Source of the DNA: Leuconostoc gelidum subsp. gelidum KCTC 3527
GTDB taxonomy: Bacteria > Bacillota > Bacilli > Lactobacillales > Lactobacillaceae
Direction: 5' to 3'
NCBI RefSeq assembly: GCF_000166715.1
Contig: NZ_AEMI01000016.1
Location: forward strand, 1-64,000
DNA length: 64,000 nt
The notes under the pieces were generated by a model. That model did no database searches. It had not been told where the DNA came from and was given only the letters and a program-made list of their open reading frames with translations. This document shows, in pieces, positions 8,740 to 17,852 of this stretch. Every line of letters starts with the position of its first letter. Position 1 is the stretch's first letter. Both the position numbers and the translations under genes were made by a program.

Positions 8740-9690
8740 TCAATTACTTAGTTCTTTTTTTCTATTTGAAGCTTCGATTAATGCTAATTCAAAATCTCGC
8801 TTTTCTTTTGCTTGAACAGAATTTAAAATCATGCCAGAAAAGAACGAAATGACAGCTATCAATAACAATATCATCGTTACAATGAGCGTCGGCATATTAT
8901 CTACAAGGCCAGTCTCTGCATATGGTTGGACAACTCTAATGAAGAACACAATCAAACTAAATAAAATAAATACTGTCGAAATTGCTCCGAAAAATGCAAA
9001 AGGGTGATAATTACGATACAAATTTAAAACAGTCTTTAATACCCGCATACCATCACCATAGGTGTCCAGTTTAGACTCCGATCCCTCTGGTCTGTCTCTG
9101 TAACCAATCACTTGGTTCTCTACCAACATCCGTTTCTCAGTAGCATGAATTGACATCTCTGTTTCAATTTCAAAGCCTCGTGAAAGAACTGGAAATGTTT
9201 TTACAAATTCAAAACTAAATGCTCGATATCCTGTCAGTATGTCCTTAATATCAGTCTTAAAAAGTGAATTAATTAAACCACGGACGACAGAATTACCTAC
9301 ATTATGGAAAGGCCGTTTATTTTCTTCAAAATAAGTGGATGATAACCGATCACCAACCACCATATCAACGCCATGACTCTTTACTTTGTCATACATTTCA
9401 GGAATAGCTTCAACCGGATATGTATCATCGGCATCGATCATAACATAAACTTCAGCATCAACTTCGCGAAACATTCGTCTTATCACGGCGCCTTTTCCTT
9501 GAGCATACTCATGTCTGACTACTGCCCCTGCATCTCTAGCTAATTCAACCGTGCTATCCTTGGAGTTATTGTCATATACATATATTACTGTTCCATCAAT
9601 GCTTTTGGTAACATTCAATACATCTTTAACCACCTTTTCGATAGTTTGGGCTTCGTTATATGCTGGTATCAATATCGCTAGCTTATCCAT
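8740..9690 (-). CDS. Polyprenyl-phosphate glycosyltransferase (GtrB/DPM1-like)
   Basis: A 316-residue GT2 enzyme. It has AILIPAYNEAQTIEKVV at the N-terminus, the IDADDTYP metal-binding motif near residue 87, the DILTGYRAF acceptor-loop motif and two C-terminal membrane spans (about residues 225-250 and 268-295). This arrangement is typical of enzymes that move a hexose from a nucleotide sugar to undecaprenyl phosphate on the inner membrane face. It lies between two GT-C-like membrane proteins, which would be the natural users of such a donor. No GtrA-type flippase is present in the window. The sugar is unknown. Confidence 0.8.
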   Translation of the reverse strand: MDKLAILIPAYNEAQTIEKVVKDVLNVTKSIDGTVIYVYDNNSKDSTVELARDAGAVVRHEYAQGKGAVIRRMFREVDAEVYVMIDADDTYPVEAIPEMYDKVKSHGVDMVVGDRLSSTYFEENKRPFHNVGNSVVRGLINSLFKTDIKDILTGYRAFSFEFVKTFPVLSRGFEIETEMSIHATEKRMLVENQVIGYRDRPEGSESKLDTYGDGMRVLKTVLNLYRNYHPFAFFGAISTVFILFSLIVFFIRVVQPYAETGLVDNMPTLIVTMILLLIAVISFFSGMILNSVQAKEKRDFELALIEASNRKKELSN

Positions 9691-9814
9691 TTTATTCCTC
9701 TTTAATTTTATTTCTTAATCCATTATACATAATTAACTTCAATAAGAGATTTCCTGTCATGCTGTTCTAATTCATACCAAGCGTTCTAATAACTAAAATA
9801 AAATTAATTCTAAC

Positions 9815-11284
9815 TTATTTTACGCTTTTATTTTTCATATTTAAATGATTCGTATCAAATATGATAGCAATATACATTGGTAAAGCCATAATAATAGGCA
9901 CAATATACCGCATTCCACCATCAACCGGTGTTAACATTGCTACACCCAATACTCCTAGAGGAAGTAAAAAGGGTAATGCCCAAACAATCAATATTTTCTT
10001 TTTAATAATTTTTACTAATAAGACTAAACTAGATATAATAAGTAACCAGTCATATAACCATGCAGAGAGAAATATTTTATAGATTATATTATTATTATGC
10101 AATGGTGTCAGTAATCTATTTTTAAATTTTTTTGCAAGCTCAGAATCATTATAATTTACTGAAAAATTTAATTGTTTCATGATATCAGTAATTCTATTTT
10201 GAACCCAAACTTGATTCAGATTCATAAATAATTGACCAGATGACTTTTCTTGCTCATTCTTATTTGTCGGACTATAGTATGAATCCACTTGGTAAATCCA
10301 TGCCTTTGCATAATCAAGTGGATACTCCATACCCAACCTCAGCCATAGTTTTAAAAAATTTCTGACACCATATTTTGATCTTTCTTTCAGAAATGTTTCA
10401 AATGCTTCTTTTTTTGATTTTTTTTCATTATTATATGTGTTACCATAATTGAATTTAACATAGTCTGCTAAATTAGGGTTGTAAGCTTCTGTAATTTTTC
10501 TTAAAGGCATTATTCTGTTCAAATCGTCGTATAACTTACTTCCTTTTAATTGTGCTTCATGTGTTTTTAATGTATAGGCAACTTGTTGTAGTGGCACACT
10601 GATAGAGTCACCAGGTAATCCTGGTGCAATAAAAGCCATTGGAAAAATCACTTTAGCGATTACCGTCATTAATACAATAATCGATATTAGACACAATAAT
10701 AATTGTTTGCTTCTTAACACCACCACACAGGCCAGTAAAACAATAATCATTACATAGTATCCATCAGATCTAAATACTGATGTTAATACTGTTCCTATTG
10801 CTAACTCCCACAAATGATTATTAAGATTTTTATCTATAGCAATCGAAATAAGTGCTGACAATGACATACCAATACCTATTAAGAATGGTGCAGTTTTATC
10901 ATACGAGAATGCATAAAATGGAAACAAGGGAAATAACGCAAACAGTAATAATGATAACCATTGAATATTTCTCCCAAACGCAGTTCCAAATTTAACCACT
11001 AGTCTAGAACATACAATTGCGCTACAACTACCAATCAAGCCAGCGTATAAAGCAAAAGACCATGTACTATTGTTATTGGTTAATTTCATAAAAAATTTGA
11101 TTAACACTCCCATAATAGCTGCCGCTGTATATGGCTGGTGATTGTTAGGATATGATATCCCAAAAAAATTAGCTAATTGAGCTGCTCCATCGTAACTGAC
11201 AATTACTGGAAAAAAAGCCCACCAATAGGGTAGCCATGCTATAAAAATGATTAAAAAATAAAATGTTCTTCTGCTTATTTTCAA
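9815..11284 (-). CDS. Polytopic membrane protein, DUF6020/GT-C-like
   Basis: A 489-residue integral membrane protein with about ten spans. The first external loop carries FFPVIVSYDGAAQ and then NNHQPYTAA, which parallels the YYPGIMVVDS and NNWHP loop in the second half of the acyltransferase fusion at 5736-8648. In GT-C glycosyltransferases an acidic residue in this loop is catalytic. The start appears to be TTG, with AAGGAG about eight bases upstream. The likely role is extracytoplasmic transfer of a lipid-linked sugar to an envelope polymer, inferred from the neighbouring GtrB-like enzyme; activity is unproven. Confidence 0.6.
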   Translation of the reverse strand: MKISRRTFYFLIIFIAWLPYWWAFFPVIVSYDGAAQLANFFGISYPNNHQPYTAAAIMGVLIKFFMKLTNNNSTWSFALYAGLIGSCSAIVCSRLVVKFGTAFGRNIQWLSLLLFALFPLFPFYAFSYDKTAPFLIGIGMSLSALISIAIDKNLNNHLWELAIGTVLTSVFRSDGYYVMIIVLLACVVVLRSKQLLLCLISIIVLMTVIAKVIFPMAFIAPGLPGDSISVPLQQVAYTLKTHEAQLKGSKLYDDLNRIMPLRKITEAYNPNLADYVKFNYGNTYNNEKKSKKEAFETFLKERSKYGVRNFLKLWLRLGMEYPLDYAKAWIYQVDSYYSPTNKNEQEKSSGQLFMNLNQVWVQNRITDIMKQLNFSVNYNDSELAKKFKNRLLTPLHNNNIIYKIFLSAWLYDWLLIISSLVLLVKIIKKKILIVWALPFLLPLGVLGVAMLTPVDGGMRYIVPIIMALPMYIAIIFDTNHLNMKNKSVK

Positions 11285-11552
11285 AAAAGCATCTCCTTAA
11301 CTGAGCATCAATAAACCATGTAGATCTAACATATTTCAGCAATGAATTATCGAACTACTTATAGAATAACAATAAGTGTTCATAGTGATTACAAATTTAA
11401 AGTAACTAACAATTCACTGCACTAATTTCTATAGTCTACCCTATAAAACAATGCTAATATTAATCCAATACAGGGGTTGTATATATCAATAAGAGGACAA
11501 AGGCACATAAATGCTATAAGGATAATTATTCGATAAACTGAAAATCCTAAAA

Positions 11553-14500
11553 TTAATTTTTTTCGTGATCAAAAACTGCCTTAAAAATATTTTCAGAAGC
11601 ATGTCCATCATCGTACTGTATAAATTTAGTATCAAATGTTGCAATCTTATCTCCATACATTTTTGGTATCTCTTCAAATGATTGTAATGATGTTTCTAAT
11701 TCAGTTTGTGTGTATACCAATGGTCCTGGTGCATCTGCTTTAAAATCAAAGTTCAGTCCACGTGAACTGACATAATTATCAAAATCATATACGAAAAAAA
11801 TCATTGGCTTGTTTAACAAGGCATAATCGAACATAACTGAAGAATAATCTGTAATCATCACATCACTAATTAGATAATAATCGTCAATTGCAAATGAATC
11901 ATCTGATAATATCATTTTATCTGCATATGCCATTGGCACTTCAATGTCACCACTTAAATGGTGAGGACGAATCAAAACAAATAAATCATCACGTAGAGCT
12001 GCATACATTGACTCAAAATCAATGCCTAATTTACGCTCGCCTTTTTTACGCCAAGTTGGTGCATATAAAACTAATTTTTTATCAACTGGCACCTTCATTG
12101 CACGTTTAATTCGCAGAATTTCAGCTTCGTTATTTCTCACAAACAGCTCATCATTACGCGGATATCCAGTATTCAATACTTTTGCTTGATGTCGATATGC
12201 GGATGCAGCAATTTCAGCTACATAATCACTTGGTACCGTCAAATAATCCCAGTTACGATTTTTTTCTAAATATTGCTCATAGGACGCTGATGTCCAATCT
12301 TGAAGAACTTTAAAGCCCATTTGTTTCAATGGTGTGCCATGCATCGTTTGTATTTCTAATTGTTCTGGTCGCTTAACACGTTCCTTACCTTCAAAATTAA
12401 CATTATTAACAAAATACTTTGCATGAGCCAAATAATACCAGTATTTTTTCGTCCCTGTGACCACCGGAATAACACCTGGTAGTTCAATATCTTGCAAAAT
12501 ATTCGAGTATACGACAACATGTTGATATCCTGGATAATGCTTTTCAATATATTCGTACAGAGCTCTCGGATTATCATTAAAATCTTGCCCCCAATATGAC
12601 GAATACATAATAGTTTTCTCAAAAATTGGTTCCTGCAACCATTCTTGGTACTTTCCTTGCCAAAATGAAACTTTTTCACCCATTGTCGTAAAACCTTCAC
12701 GATTGGTACTTTGACGCATTGTCAAAACTCGGTGTTCCTCTGAATCATCGGATCCGAAATACCATGTTAGACGTCCCACAGGATGTTCCTCTCGAAAAAT
12801 ATTAAATTTAGACTTGCCCCAACGTAATGGCATTGTAAATGGCTGACGTTGGAAAAACGTCAATGTTACTTCCGGATGAAGCATTCGATTTTGAGCATAT
12901 AACCCAAAACCTAATGGTAACTGAACTTCCCATAAATTACGTTTTAAAAAATTCCCTTCAATTTTTTTTGCAACATACTTATTATCCAAACCATCCTGAA
13001 TAAAAGTAATATTAGCACTACTAGCCAATCGTGCCCATCCGTCTAACCAAAACCTAATTGTAACGTTTTCATCATCTAGTTCAGCATAAGCTATCAATGG
13101 ATACTGCCAAGAAACTGCTAAAGTTGCCACATGATTTGAAACATGAAAAACCGTCATATTCTTTTTTAATGTATGTGGTTCAGCAATTGTTGGTGTAGCC
13201 ATACGTACTAACTCAAATGAATCATAATCATTAATATTGTCAGTTGTCATAAACTGCCACCAGGCTTGTCCTGCCCCACCTGGTGTTCCAATATAATTAA
13301 CATCTGACTTAGACAATGAATATTCATTACCATTTTTGACTAATTTTAGAATTTCCCTATTAGTCGGATTATAGATGATGATATTCTTTTTAGCATTCTT
13401 GATTGTCCAAAGGTAATGATTTCTGGACCAAGCAAACTTAGTTACCAACGGAGCGTTTGCCAAATATGTCAAGCGTAATCGCCAATCAGATGAGTAAGAA
13501 GTCAATAAGAAACCGTTATCAATAACGAACCCTTCCGGTCGTGGTTGATCTCCCGGCATAGGTTCACTAATTAGTAGCTCAAGTTCACGATCATAAACCG
13601 TCAACTTCAGTTTGACATATACAGTTTCGTTTAACCTTTCCAATTCAGCAAACGGAACAGTAATGCGATAGCTTGAAATATCAAAATTATGGGCTGCTTG
13701 TTCCCTTCGACTTTGCGTATTTTCAAATCCCCATTTAGCAGTCGCATCTGGATCATACTGCATATCAGCCACACCATCAGAATGAACCAACCCTTCTCCA
13801 TTCTTGTTCACCAGTTCAACTTGTAAATTAGAAATTAAATTTCGGGTAGGTAAATCCATATAACGATAGAATAAGTGTCCCACTAACACTACTTGATTAT
13901 TTTCTTCGGTCACACTATACAATCGAGTAAATGGTTCGAAATCAGAATTAAGAGTTGCTAAATCAAAATCAAAATCATCTTGGTAACTACTATGAAAACT
14001 GCCATCATCTTGATTAAATTGTACACAGAACTCGTACTTTGCAAATTTAGTGATTGCATTTTGTACAACTACTTTTGGTTGATATAACCAAACAGTGTAC
14101 AAGGCTCGATACCAATACTGTGCTTGATTAAACTGCGCAGGTGTCAACAATTTCAAGAATCCTTTTACTTGTTCATAAATAGTATCCTTATATTCATCAT
14201 CAAGAGCGATGTATTTTTCATAGGTAAAAGGTAAACGTAAATCAAAATTAAGCATCTTATTTAACTGCTCATTTTGTGCATTCTCCGGAGCATCATAATC
14301 AGCTAAGCTGCTCAGAATCATTTTCATCCCTTTAACACGATCCGTAAAATTATTTTTCTGTGCGGTCGACTGAGTAATTGAAGGAGCCCCTTCATCACGT
14401 TCACGCCACAAGTAGATAACTTCATCAAAGACATCAATTTTTTTTGCCAAAGAATACATTGGTACAACCATAGGCATATCTTCATAAAGCATTTTTTCTG

Positions 14501-15107
14501 GAAAATACAAACTATTAGATTGAATAAATTCCAAATTATAGATTTTATTCCATGCCGTTGTATCCCAAACCAGCTCAGGATGTTCTCCTAGTGTCGTTGC
14601 TTCATAAGCATCATGATAGGCTTTATTATGAACAGTTGAAGTCCACTGCTTTCCGGTACTATTAAACCTACGTACAGCACCACCAATGACATCACTACCT
14701 GTTCTATTAATAATTGATAACATATTGTGATATGAATCATCCACTACAATATCATCTGGATCCACGTAAGTCACATACTCACCAACCGCCAAATTTGTCC
14801 CACGATTGCGTGCGGCACCCAAGCCGCCGTTTTCAAATAAGTAGAGTTCAAAAATATCGGGGTATTGATCAACATATTCCCTTGCTATTGCTGGTGTCTC
14901 ATCCTTTGACCCATCATCAATTAAAATAACTTGTAATTCATCGTTAATACCTTGGCGCAATAATGAATCCAATGCTTCTTTTAAAAACAGTGCAACATTA
15001 TACATAGGAACAACAACACTCAAACGCGTAACTTTACGATTACTTTTATTCACCACAGTTACTGGCAGGTCAATATTTTTTGGTATATGGATAATTGGTT
15101 CAGTCAT
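11553..15107 (-). CDS. Bifunctional GT2 / CDP-glycerol glycerophosphotransferase
   Basis: A 1184-residue protein. Residues ~28-250 form a GT2 domain (LSVVVPMYNV, then YVDPDD near 115). The middle ~500 residues look beta-rich and match no domain I can name. Residues ~820-1180 are a TagB/TagF-type glycerophosphotransferase, with MHGTPLKQMG near 922, LYAPTWR near 1015 and ITDYSSVMFDYALLNKP near 1085. Such enzymes add glycerol-phosphate units from CDP-glycerol to a lipid-linked teichoic acid. The ribosome binding site AGGAG is eight bases before the ATG. It is directly downstream of tagHG, so polymer synthesis and export are coupled. Whether the polymer is poly-glycerol-phosphate or mixed sugar-glycerol is not readable. 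Confidence 0.82.
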   Translation of the reverse strand: MTEPIIHIPKNIDLPVTVVNKSNRKVTRLSVVVPMYNVALFLKEALDSLLRQGINDELQVILIDDGSKDETPAIAREYVDQYPDIFELYLFENGGLGAARNRGTNLAVGEYVTYVDPDDIVVDDSYHNMLSIINRTGSDVIGGAVRRFNSTGKQWTSTVHNKAYHDAYEATTLGEHPELVWDTTAWNKIYNLEFIQSNSLYFPEKMLYEDMPMVVPMYSLAKKIDVFDEVIYLWRERDEGAPSITQSTAQKNNFTDRVKGMKMILSSLADYDAPENAQNEQLNKMLNFDLRLPFTYEKYIALDDEYKDTIYEQVKGFLKLLTPAQFNQAQYWYRALYTVWLYQPKVVVQNAITKFAKYEFCVQFNQDDGSFHSSYQDDFDFDLATLNSDFEPFTRLYSVTEENNQVVLVGHLFYRYMDLPTRNLISNLQVELVNKNGEGLVHSDGVADMQYDPDATAKWGFENTQSRREQAAHNFDISSYRITVPFAELERLNETVYVKLKLTVYDRELELLISEPMPGDQPRPEGFVIDNGFLLTSYSSDWRLRLTYLANAPLVTKFAWSRNHYLWTIKNAKKNIIIYNPTNREILKLVKNGNEYSLSKSDVNYIGTPGGAGQAWWQFMTTDNINDYDSFELVRMATPTIAEPHTLKKNMTVFHVSNHVATLAVSWQYPLIAYAELDDENVTIRFWLDGWARLASSANITFIQDGLDNKYVAKKIEGNFLKRNLWEVQLPLGFGLYAQNRMLHPEVTLTFFQRQPFTMPLRWGKSKFNIFREEHPVGRLTWYFGSDDSEEHRVLTMRQSTNREGFTTMGEKVSFWQGKYQEWLQEPIFEKTIMYSSYWGQDFNDNPRALYEYIEKHYPGYQHVVVYSNILQDIELPGVIPVVTGTKKYWYYLAHAKYFVNNVNFEGKERVKRPEQLEIQTMHGTPLKQMGFKVLQDWTSASYEQYLEKNRNWDYLTVPSDYVAEIAASAYRHQAKVLNTGYPRNDELFVRNNEAEILRIKRAMKVPVDKKLVLYAPTWRKKGERKLGIDFESMYAALRDDLFVLIRPHHLSGDIEVPMAYADKMILSDDSFAIDDYYLISDVMITDYSSVMFDYALLNKPMIFFVYDFDNYVSSRGLNFDFKADAPGPLVYTQTELETSLQSFEEIPKMYGDKIATFDTKFIQYDDGHASENIFKAVFDHEKN

Positions 15108-15140
15108 AGTTAAAACTCCTATATCAGTTATGTACGCAAA

Positions 15141-15164
15141 GAGGGGGCGAGCAATCGCCCCCTC
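15141..15164 (-). terminator. GC-rich intra-operon hairpin (possible attenuator)
   Basis: A 10-bp GC-rich stem (15141-15150 with 15155-15164, GCAA loop on the plus strand) lies between tagG and the downstream 1184-residue gene. On the transcribed strand it is followed by only three U residues, so termination would be partial. It could instead stabilise or process the operon mRNA. Confidence 0.5.
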
Positions 15165-15179
15165 CCCTTTTTCTTTATT

Positions 15180-15995
15180 TTAGACAAGATCCGCAAAATA
15201 AGCGCGGAACTTTAAGTGCAAATGTGATCCGAGAAGTAAGACCACCAACACAAACATCCAGAAAGCAAGATTTTGTGACGGATGATCCCATATCCAACCG
15301 GTGCTCAAAAATGAATCGCGAACACCTGAAATTAGATAGTAAAAAGGATTCAATTCGATCAAACGACCAATTCGCGCGTGATCTGGTCCCAACTTGGCGG
15401 CAATATCAATAACAGCCCCAGAGAACCAGAATACAAATCGCATAATCGTTTGAATTAATTGTTGATAATCTGGGAACAGAACTGTTATTGTAGCATTGAA
15501 TATGCCTAATGCATGCAAAAATGCCAACATGGCTAAGAAATAATAGACAAATTGGAATGCATGCATTGTTAAATGCACACCTGATCCAACTGCAATTAAT
15601 ACACCAACAGCCAATGTAATAGCAAAAGGAATGACATTAATCCATGTACGCACAGTTGGCATAATACTAATTGGAAAATTCATCTTTGATACCTGACGCA
15701 CGTTATTTCGGATACTCCAAGTGGCATCCATAAATGATGTGTTCAAAAATAGCCAAGTAGCCTGTCCAATTACTAACCAGCCAACATAAGGTACACCGTC
15801 TGTTGTACCACCTTGACGTAAACCAATACCAAAAACTAACCAGTACGTTGCAATTTGCATTACTGGGTTAATCACATCCCATAAGACTCCTAGCGAATGA
15901 TCTTTGTATTTGGCGCGAGTTTCATAGCGAGCCAAACGCAGCATGACGGGGAAGTATTTTATTTGCTCCCGTAGCACAAGCCAAATTTCTCTCAT
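15180..15995 (-). CDS. tagG: Teichoic acid ABC exporter permease (TagG-like)
   Basis: A 271-residue ABC-2 permease with six predicted spans. The cytoplasmic N-terminus reads LARYETRAKYKDHSLGVLWD, the hallmark of polysaccharide and teichoic acid exporters, followed by NPVMQIATYWLVFGIG. With the ATPase encoded immediately upstream (7-base gap) it would flip the undecaprenyl-linked polymer across the membrane. The ribosome binding site is weak, so translation may be coupled to tagH. Confidence 0.88.
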   Translation of the reverse strand: MREIWLVLREQIKYFPVMLRLARYETRAKYKDHSLGVLWDVINPVMQIATYWLVFGIGLRQGGTTDGVPYVGWLVIGQATWLFLNTSFMDATWSIRNNVRQVSKMNFPISIMPTVRTWINVIPFAITLAVGVLIAVGSGVHLTMHAFQFVYYFLAMLAFLHALGIFNATITVLFPDYQQLIQTIMRFVFWFSGAVIDIAAKLGPDHARIGRLIELNPFYYLISGVRDSFLSTGWIWDHPSQNLAFWMFVLVVLLLGSHLHLKFRAYFADLV

Positions 15996-16002
15996 AGTTT
16001 AA

Positions 16003-17100
16003 TTACCGTCCCAAATACACATAAAGATAAACCGCATAAGCAAATATGCCTGTCCCAATTACTAATAAAAGCCAGTTCCACCAAGTTAATCGACCACCGA
16101 CTGCATTATCACGCGCAATTTTTTTCTTATCGGCATCTGATAAATGATTATCTTCTACAATACGATCAGTTAGTTGCGTTCGATTAAAATCATTTTGTGC
16201 TTGCTTACGTGCAGCAACATACGATTTTTTAACGTCATCATCTAACTGGTTATACCATTTAGTCCAATCCTTGTACTCTTGTAAGATTGTTGCTGTATCA
16301 CCGTACGCTCGTAATTCACCATATTGAATCCACATTGTCTTATCTGTAAATTCTTCAATTTGCCCTAAAGCATGTGATACAAAAAAAATTGTCTTTCCAG
16401 CTGCTTTGAACTCTTGCATTTTATTCAATGCTTTACGTGTAAAAGTTTGGTCACCAACAGATAAAGCTTCATCAATAATCATAATATCAGGATTTTGATG
16501 CACAGCTATTGCAAAACCCAGCTTCGAACGCATACCCGATGAGTAGTTTTTAACTGGTTGCTTGATAAATTTGCCTAATTCAGAAAACTCTGCAATATCA
16601 TTAATTTGATTATCGATTTCTTTGTTCGATAGTCCCATCATTAAAGATTTCAAACGTATGTTTTCTAGTCCAGTTAAATTATCTCGTAAACCATCCCAAA
16701 CAGATAAAAGTGATGTTTTGCCTTTAAGAATTAAGCGCCCTGAAGTTTCCATCAACGCCCCACTTAAAATGTTAAGTAGCGTAGACTTTCCAGAACCATT
16801 AACTCCAACGACACCGACAACATCGCCTTCAAAGACATCAAAAGAAATACCCTTGAGTCCCCAAAACTTTTCTTTTTTAGATTTTAAAGGATTCAAAATA
16901 GCTTGAATTTTTTCGTTACGCGAAGTGCCCATATCATATTCTTTAGTAATATATCTACCGCTCACCTTTAATGGTGCGCCGGAAACGTTATCATTTCCAG
17001 GTAGATCAATTTGTTTAGCAATAGACACCGGTAGGAACGGTTCATTTAGTCCACGTGGATCAGTAGGCGTATAAACAGTTTTTTTGCTATCTTCAGTCAT
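16003..17100 (-). CDS. tagH: Teichoic acid ABC exporter ATPase (TagH-like)
   Basis: A 365-residue ABC ATPase with Walker A GVNGSGKST (99-107), signature YSSGMRSKLGF, Walker B IMIIDEALSVGD and the switch histidine in FFVSHAL. The TagH hallmarks are the long N-terminal extension, the GLKGISFDV start of the nucleotide-binding domain and one C-terminal membrane span (about 338-362). Bacillus TagH also has a C-terminal extension beyond the ATPase. The ribosome binding site GGAGG is appropriately placed. It is the first gene of the envelope operon and has its own promoter. Confidence 0.9.
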   Translation of the reverse strand: MTEDSKKTVYTPTDPRGLNEPFLPVSIAKQIDLPGNDNVSGAPLKVSGRYITKEYDMGTSRNEKIQAILNPLKSKKEKFWGLKGISFDVFEGDVVGVVGVNGSGKSTLLNILSGALMETSGRLILKGKTSLLSVWDGLRDNLTGLENIRLKSLMMGLSNKEIDNQINDIAEFSELGKFIKQPVKNYSSGMRSKLGFAIAVHQNPDIMIIDEALSVGDQTFTRKALNKMQEFKAAGKTIFFVSHALGQIEEFTDKTMWIQYGELRAYGDTATILQEYKDWTKWYNQLDDDVKKSYVAARKQAQNDFNRTQLTDRIVEDNHLSDADKKKIARDNAVGGRLTWWNWLLLVIGTGIFAYAVYLYVYLGR

Positions 17101-17148
17101 GTCTTTCCTCCGACAAAATATAAATGTGTGAAAAAGTCACAACACTAT

Positions 17149-17178
17149 ATTATACCCTATTTATGGGCAATTAGTCGA
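17149..17178 (-). promoter_or_regulatory. Promoter of the tagHG envelope operon
   Basis: On the minus strand a TATAAT (17149-17154) follows a TCGACT (17173-17178) with 18-base spacing, about 50 bases before the tagH start. A short TGTGA/TCACA hairpin occupies the start of the leader. Confidence 0.5.
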
Positions 17179-17264
17179 ACATCACACGTTGATCTATTTA
17201 TACATATAATTGATATAACAACATTAAATGTCAAAAAACGTTTTTTTAGCAGCGTTATTCCAAA

Positions 17265-17852
17265 TCAATTCTCATACTCATCCGTCCACAAGACAACATC
17301 TTTTTTCACTAGTGATGCAGGTACATCAATAATACGTTGATTGGATGATCCCTTAAATCGCAACTTTAAATTCATTAATGCTTGCACAAAACGGCCATCC
17401 ACTAAGACATCAATCTCTTGCAATAATGCCTTTTTATCAGCCGTTTCAGCCATTAATTCGTCCCACGTATAACCTGTCCAGGACCAAATATCTTTCGTAT
17501 GTCCGAACTCCGCACGTATACGTCTTGTTACTTTCAGAGCAACGGCTGTATTCAAGAAAGGCTCACCGCCTAATAACGTTAACCCTTGAACATATGAGTG
17601 ACTTAAATCAGCAACGATCTGGTCTTCAAGTTCTTGTGTATATTCCGTACCGTAATGAAAGTTTTGCGCAACAACATTATAACAACCTGGGCATAAAAAC
17701 TTACAACCTGATAAATATATTGAACACCGCACACCTGGACCATCAACCATAATAAAGGGCTTGTAATCAGCAACATAGTTAAGCGACAAATCAGCTGATT
17801 GCCACTCTTTACTCTCTGGTACTGTGATGCCATTTGCTAATTTACTTGACAT
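17265..17852 (-). CDS. nrdG: Anaerobic ribonucleotide reductase activating protein
   Basis: A 195-residue radical SAM enzyme with the CxxxCxxC iron-sulfur motif at C50, C54 and C57 (GCKFLCPGCYN) and the LLGGEPFL SAM-binding loop. It uses a 5'-deoxyadenosyl radical to make the glycyl radical on NrdD. Its start overlaps the end of nrdD by 11 bases. A GGAGG lies about 12 bases before the ATG, inside nrdD. No canonical terminator was seen downstream. Confidence 0.93.
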   Translation of the reverse strand: MSSKLANGITVPESKEWQSADLSLNYVADYKPFIMVDGPGVRCSIYLSGCKFLCPGCYNVVAQNFHYGTEYTQELEDQIVADLSHSYVQGLTLLGGEPFLNTAVALKVTRRIRAEFGHTKDIWSWTGYTWDELMAETADKKALLQEIDVLVDGRFVQALMNLKLRFKGSSNQRIIDVPASLVKKDVVLWTDEYEN

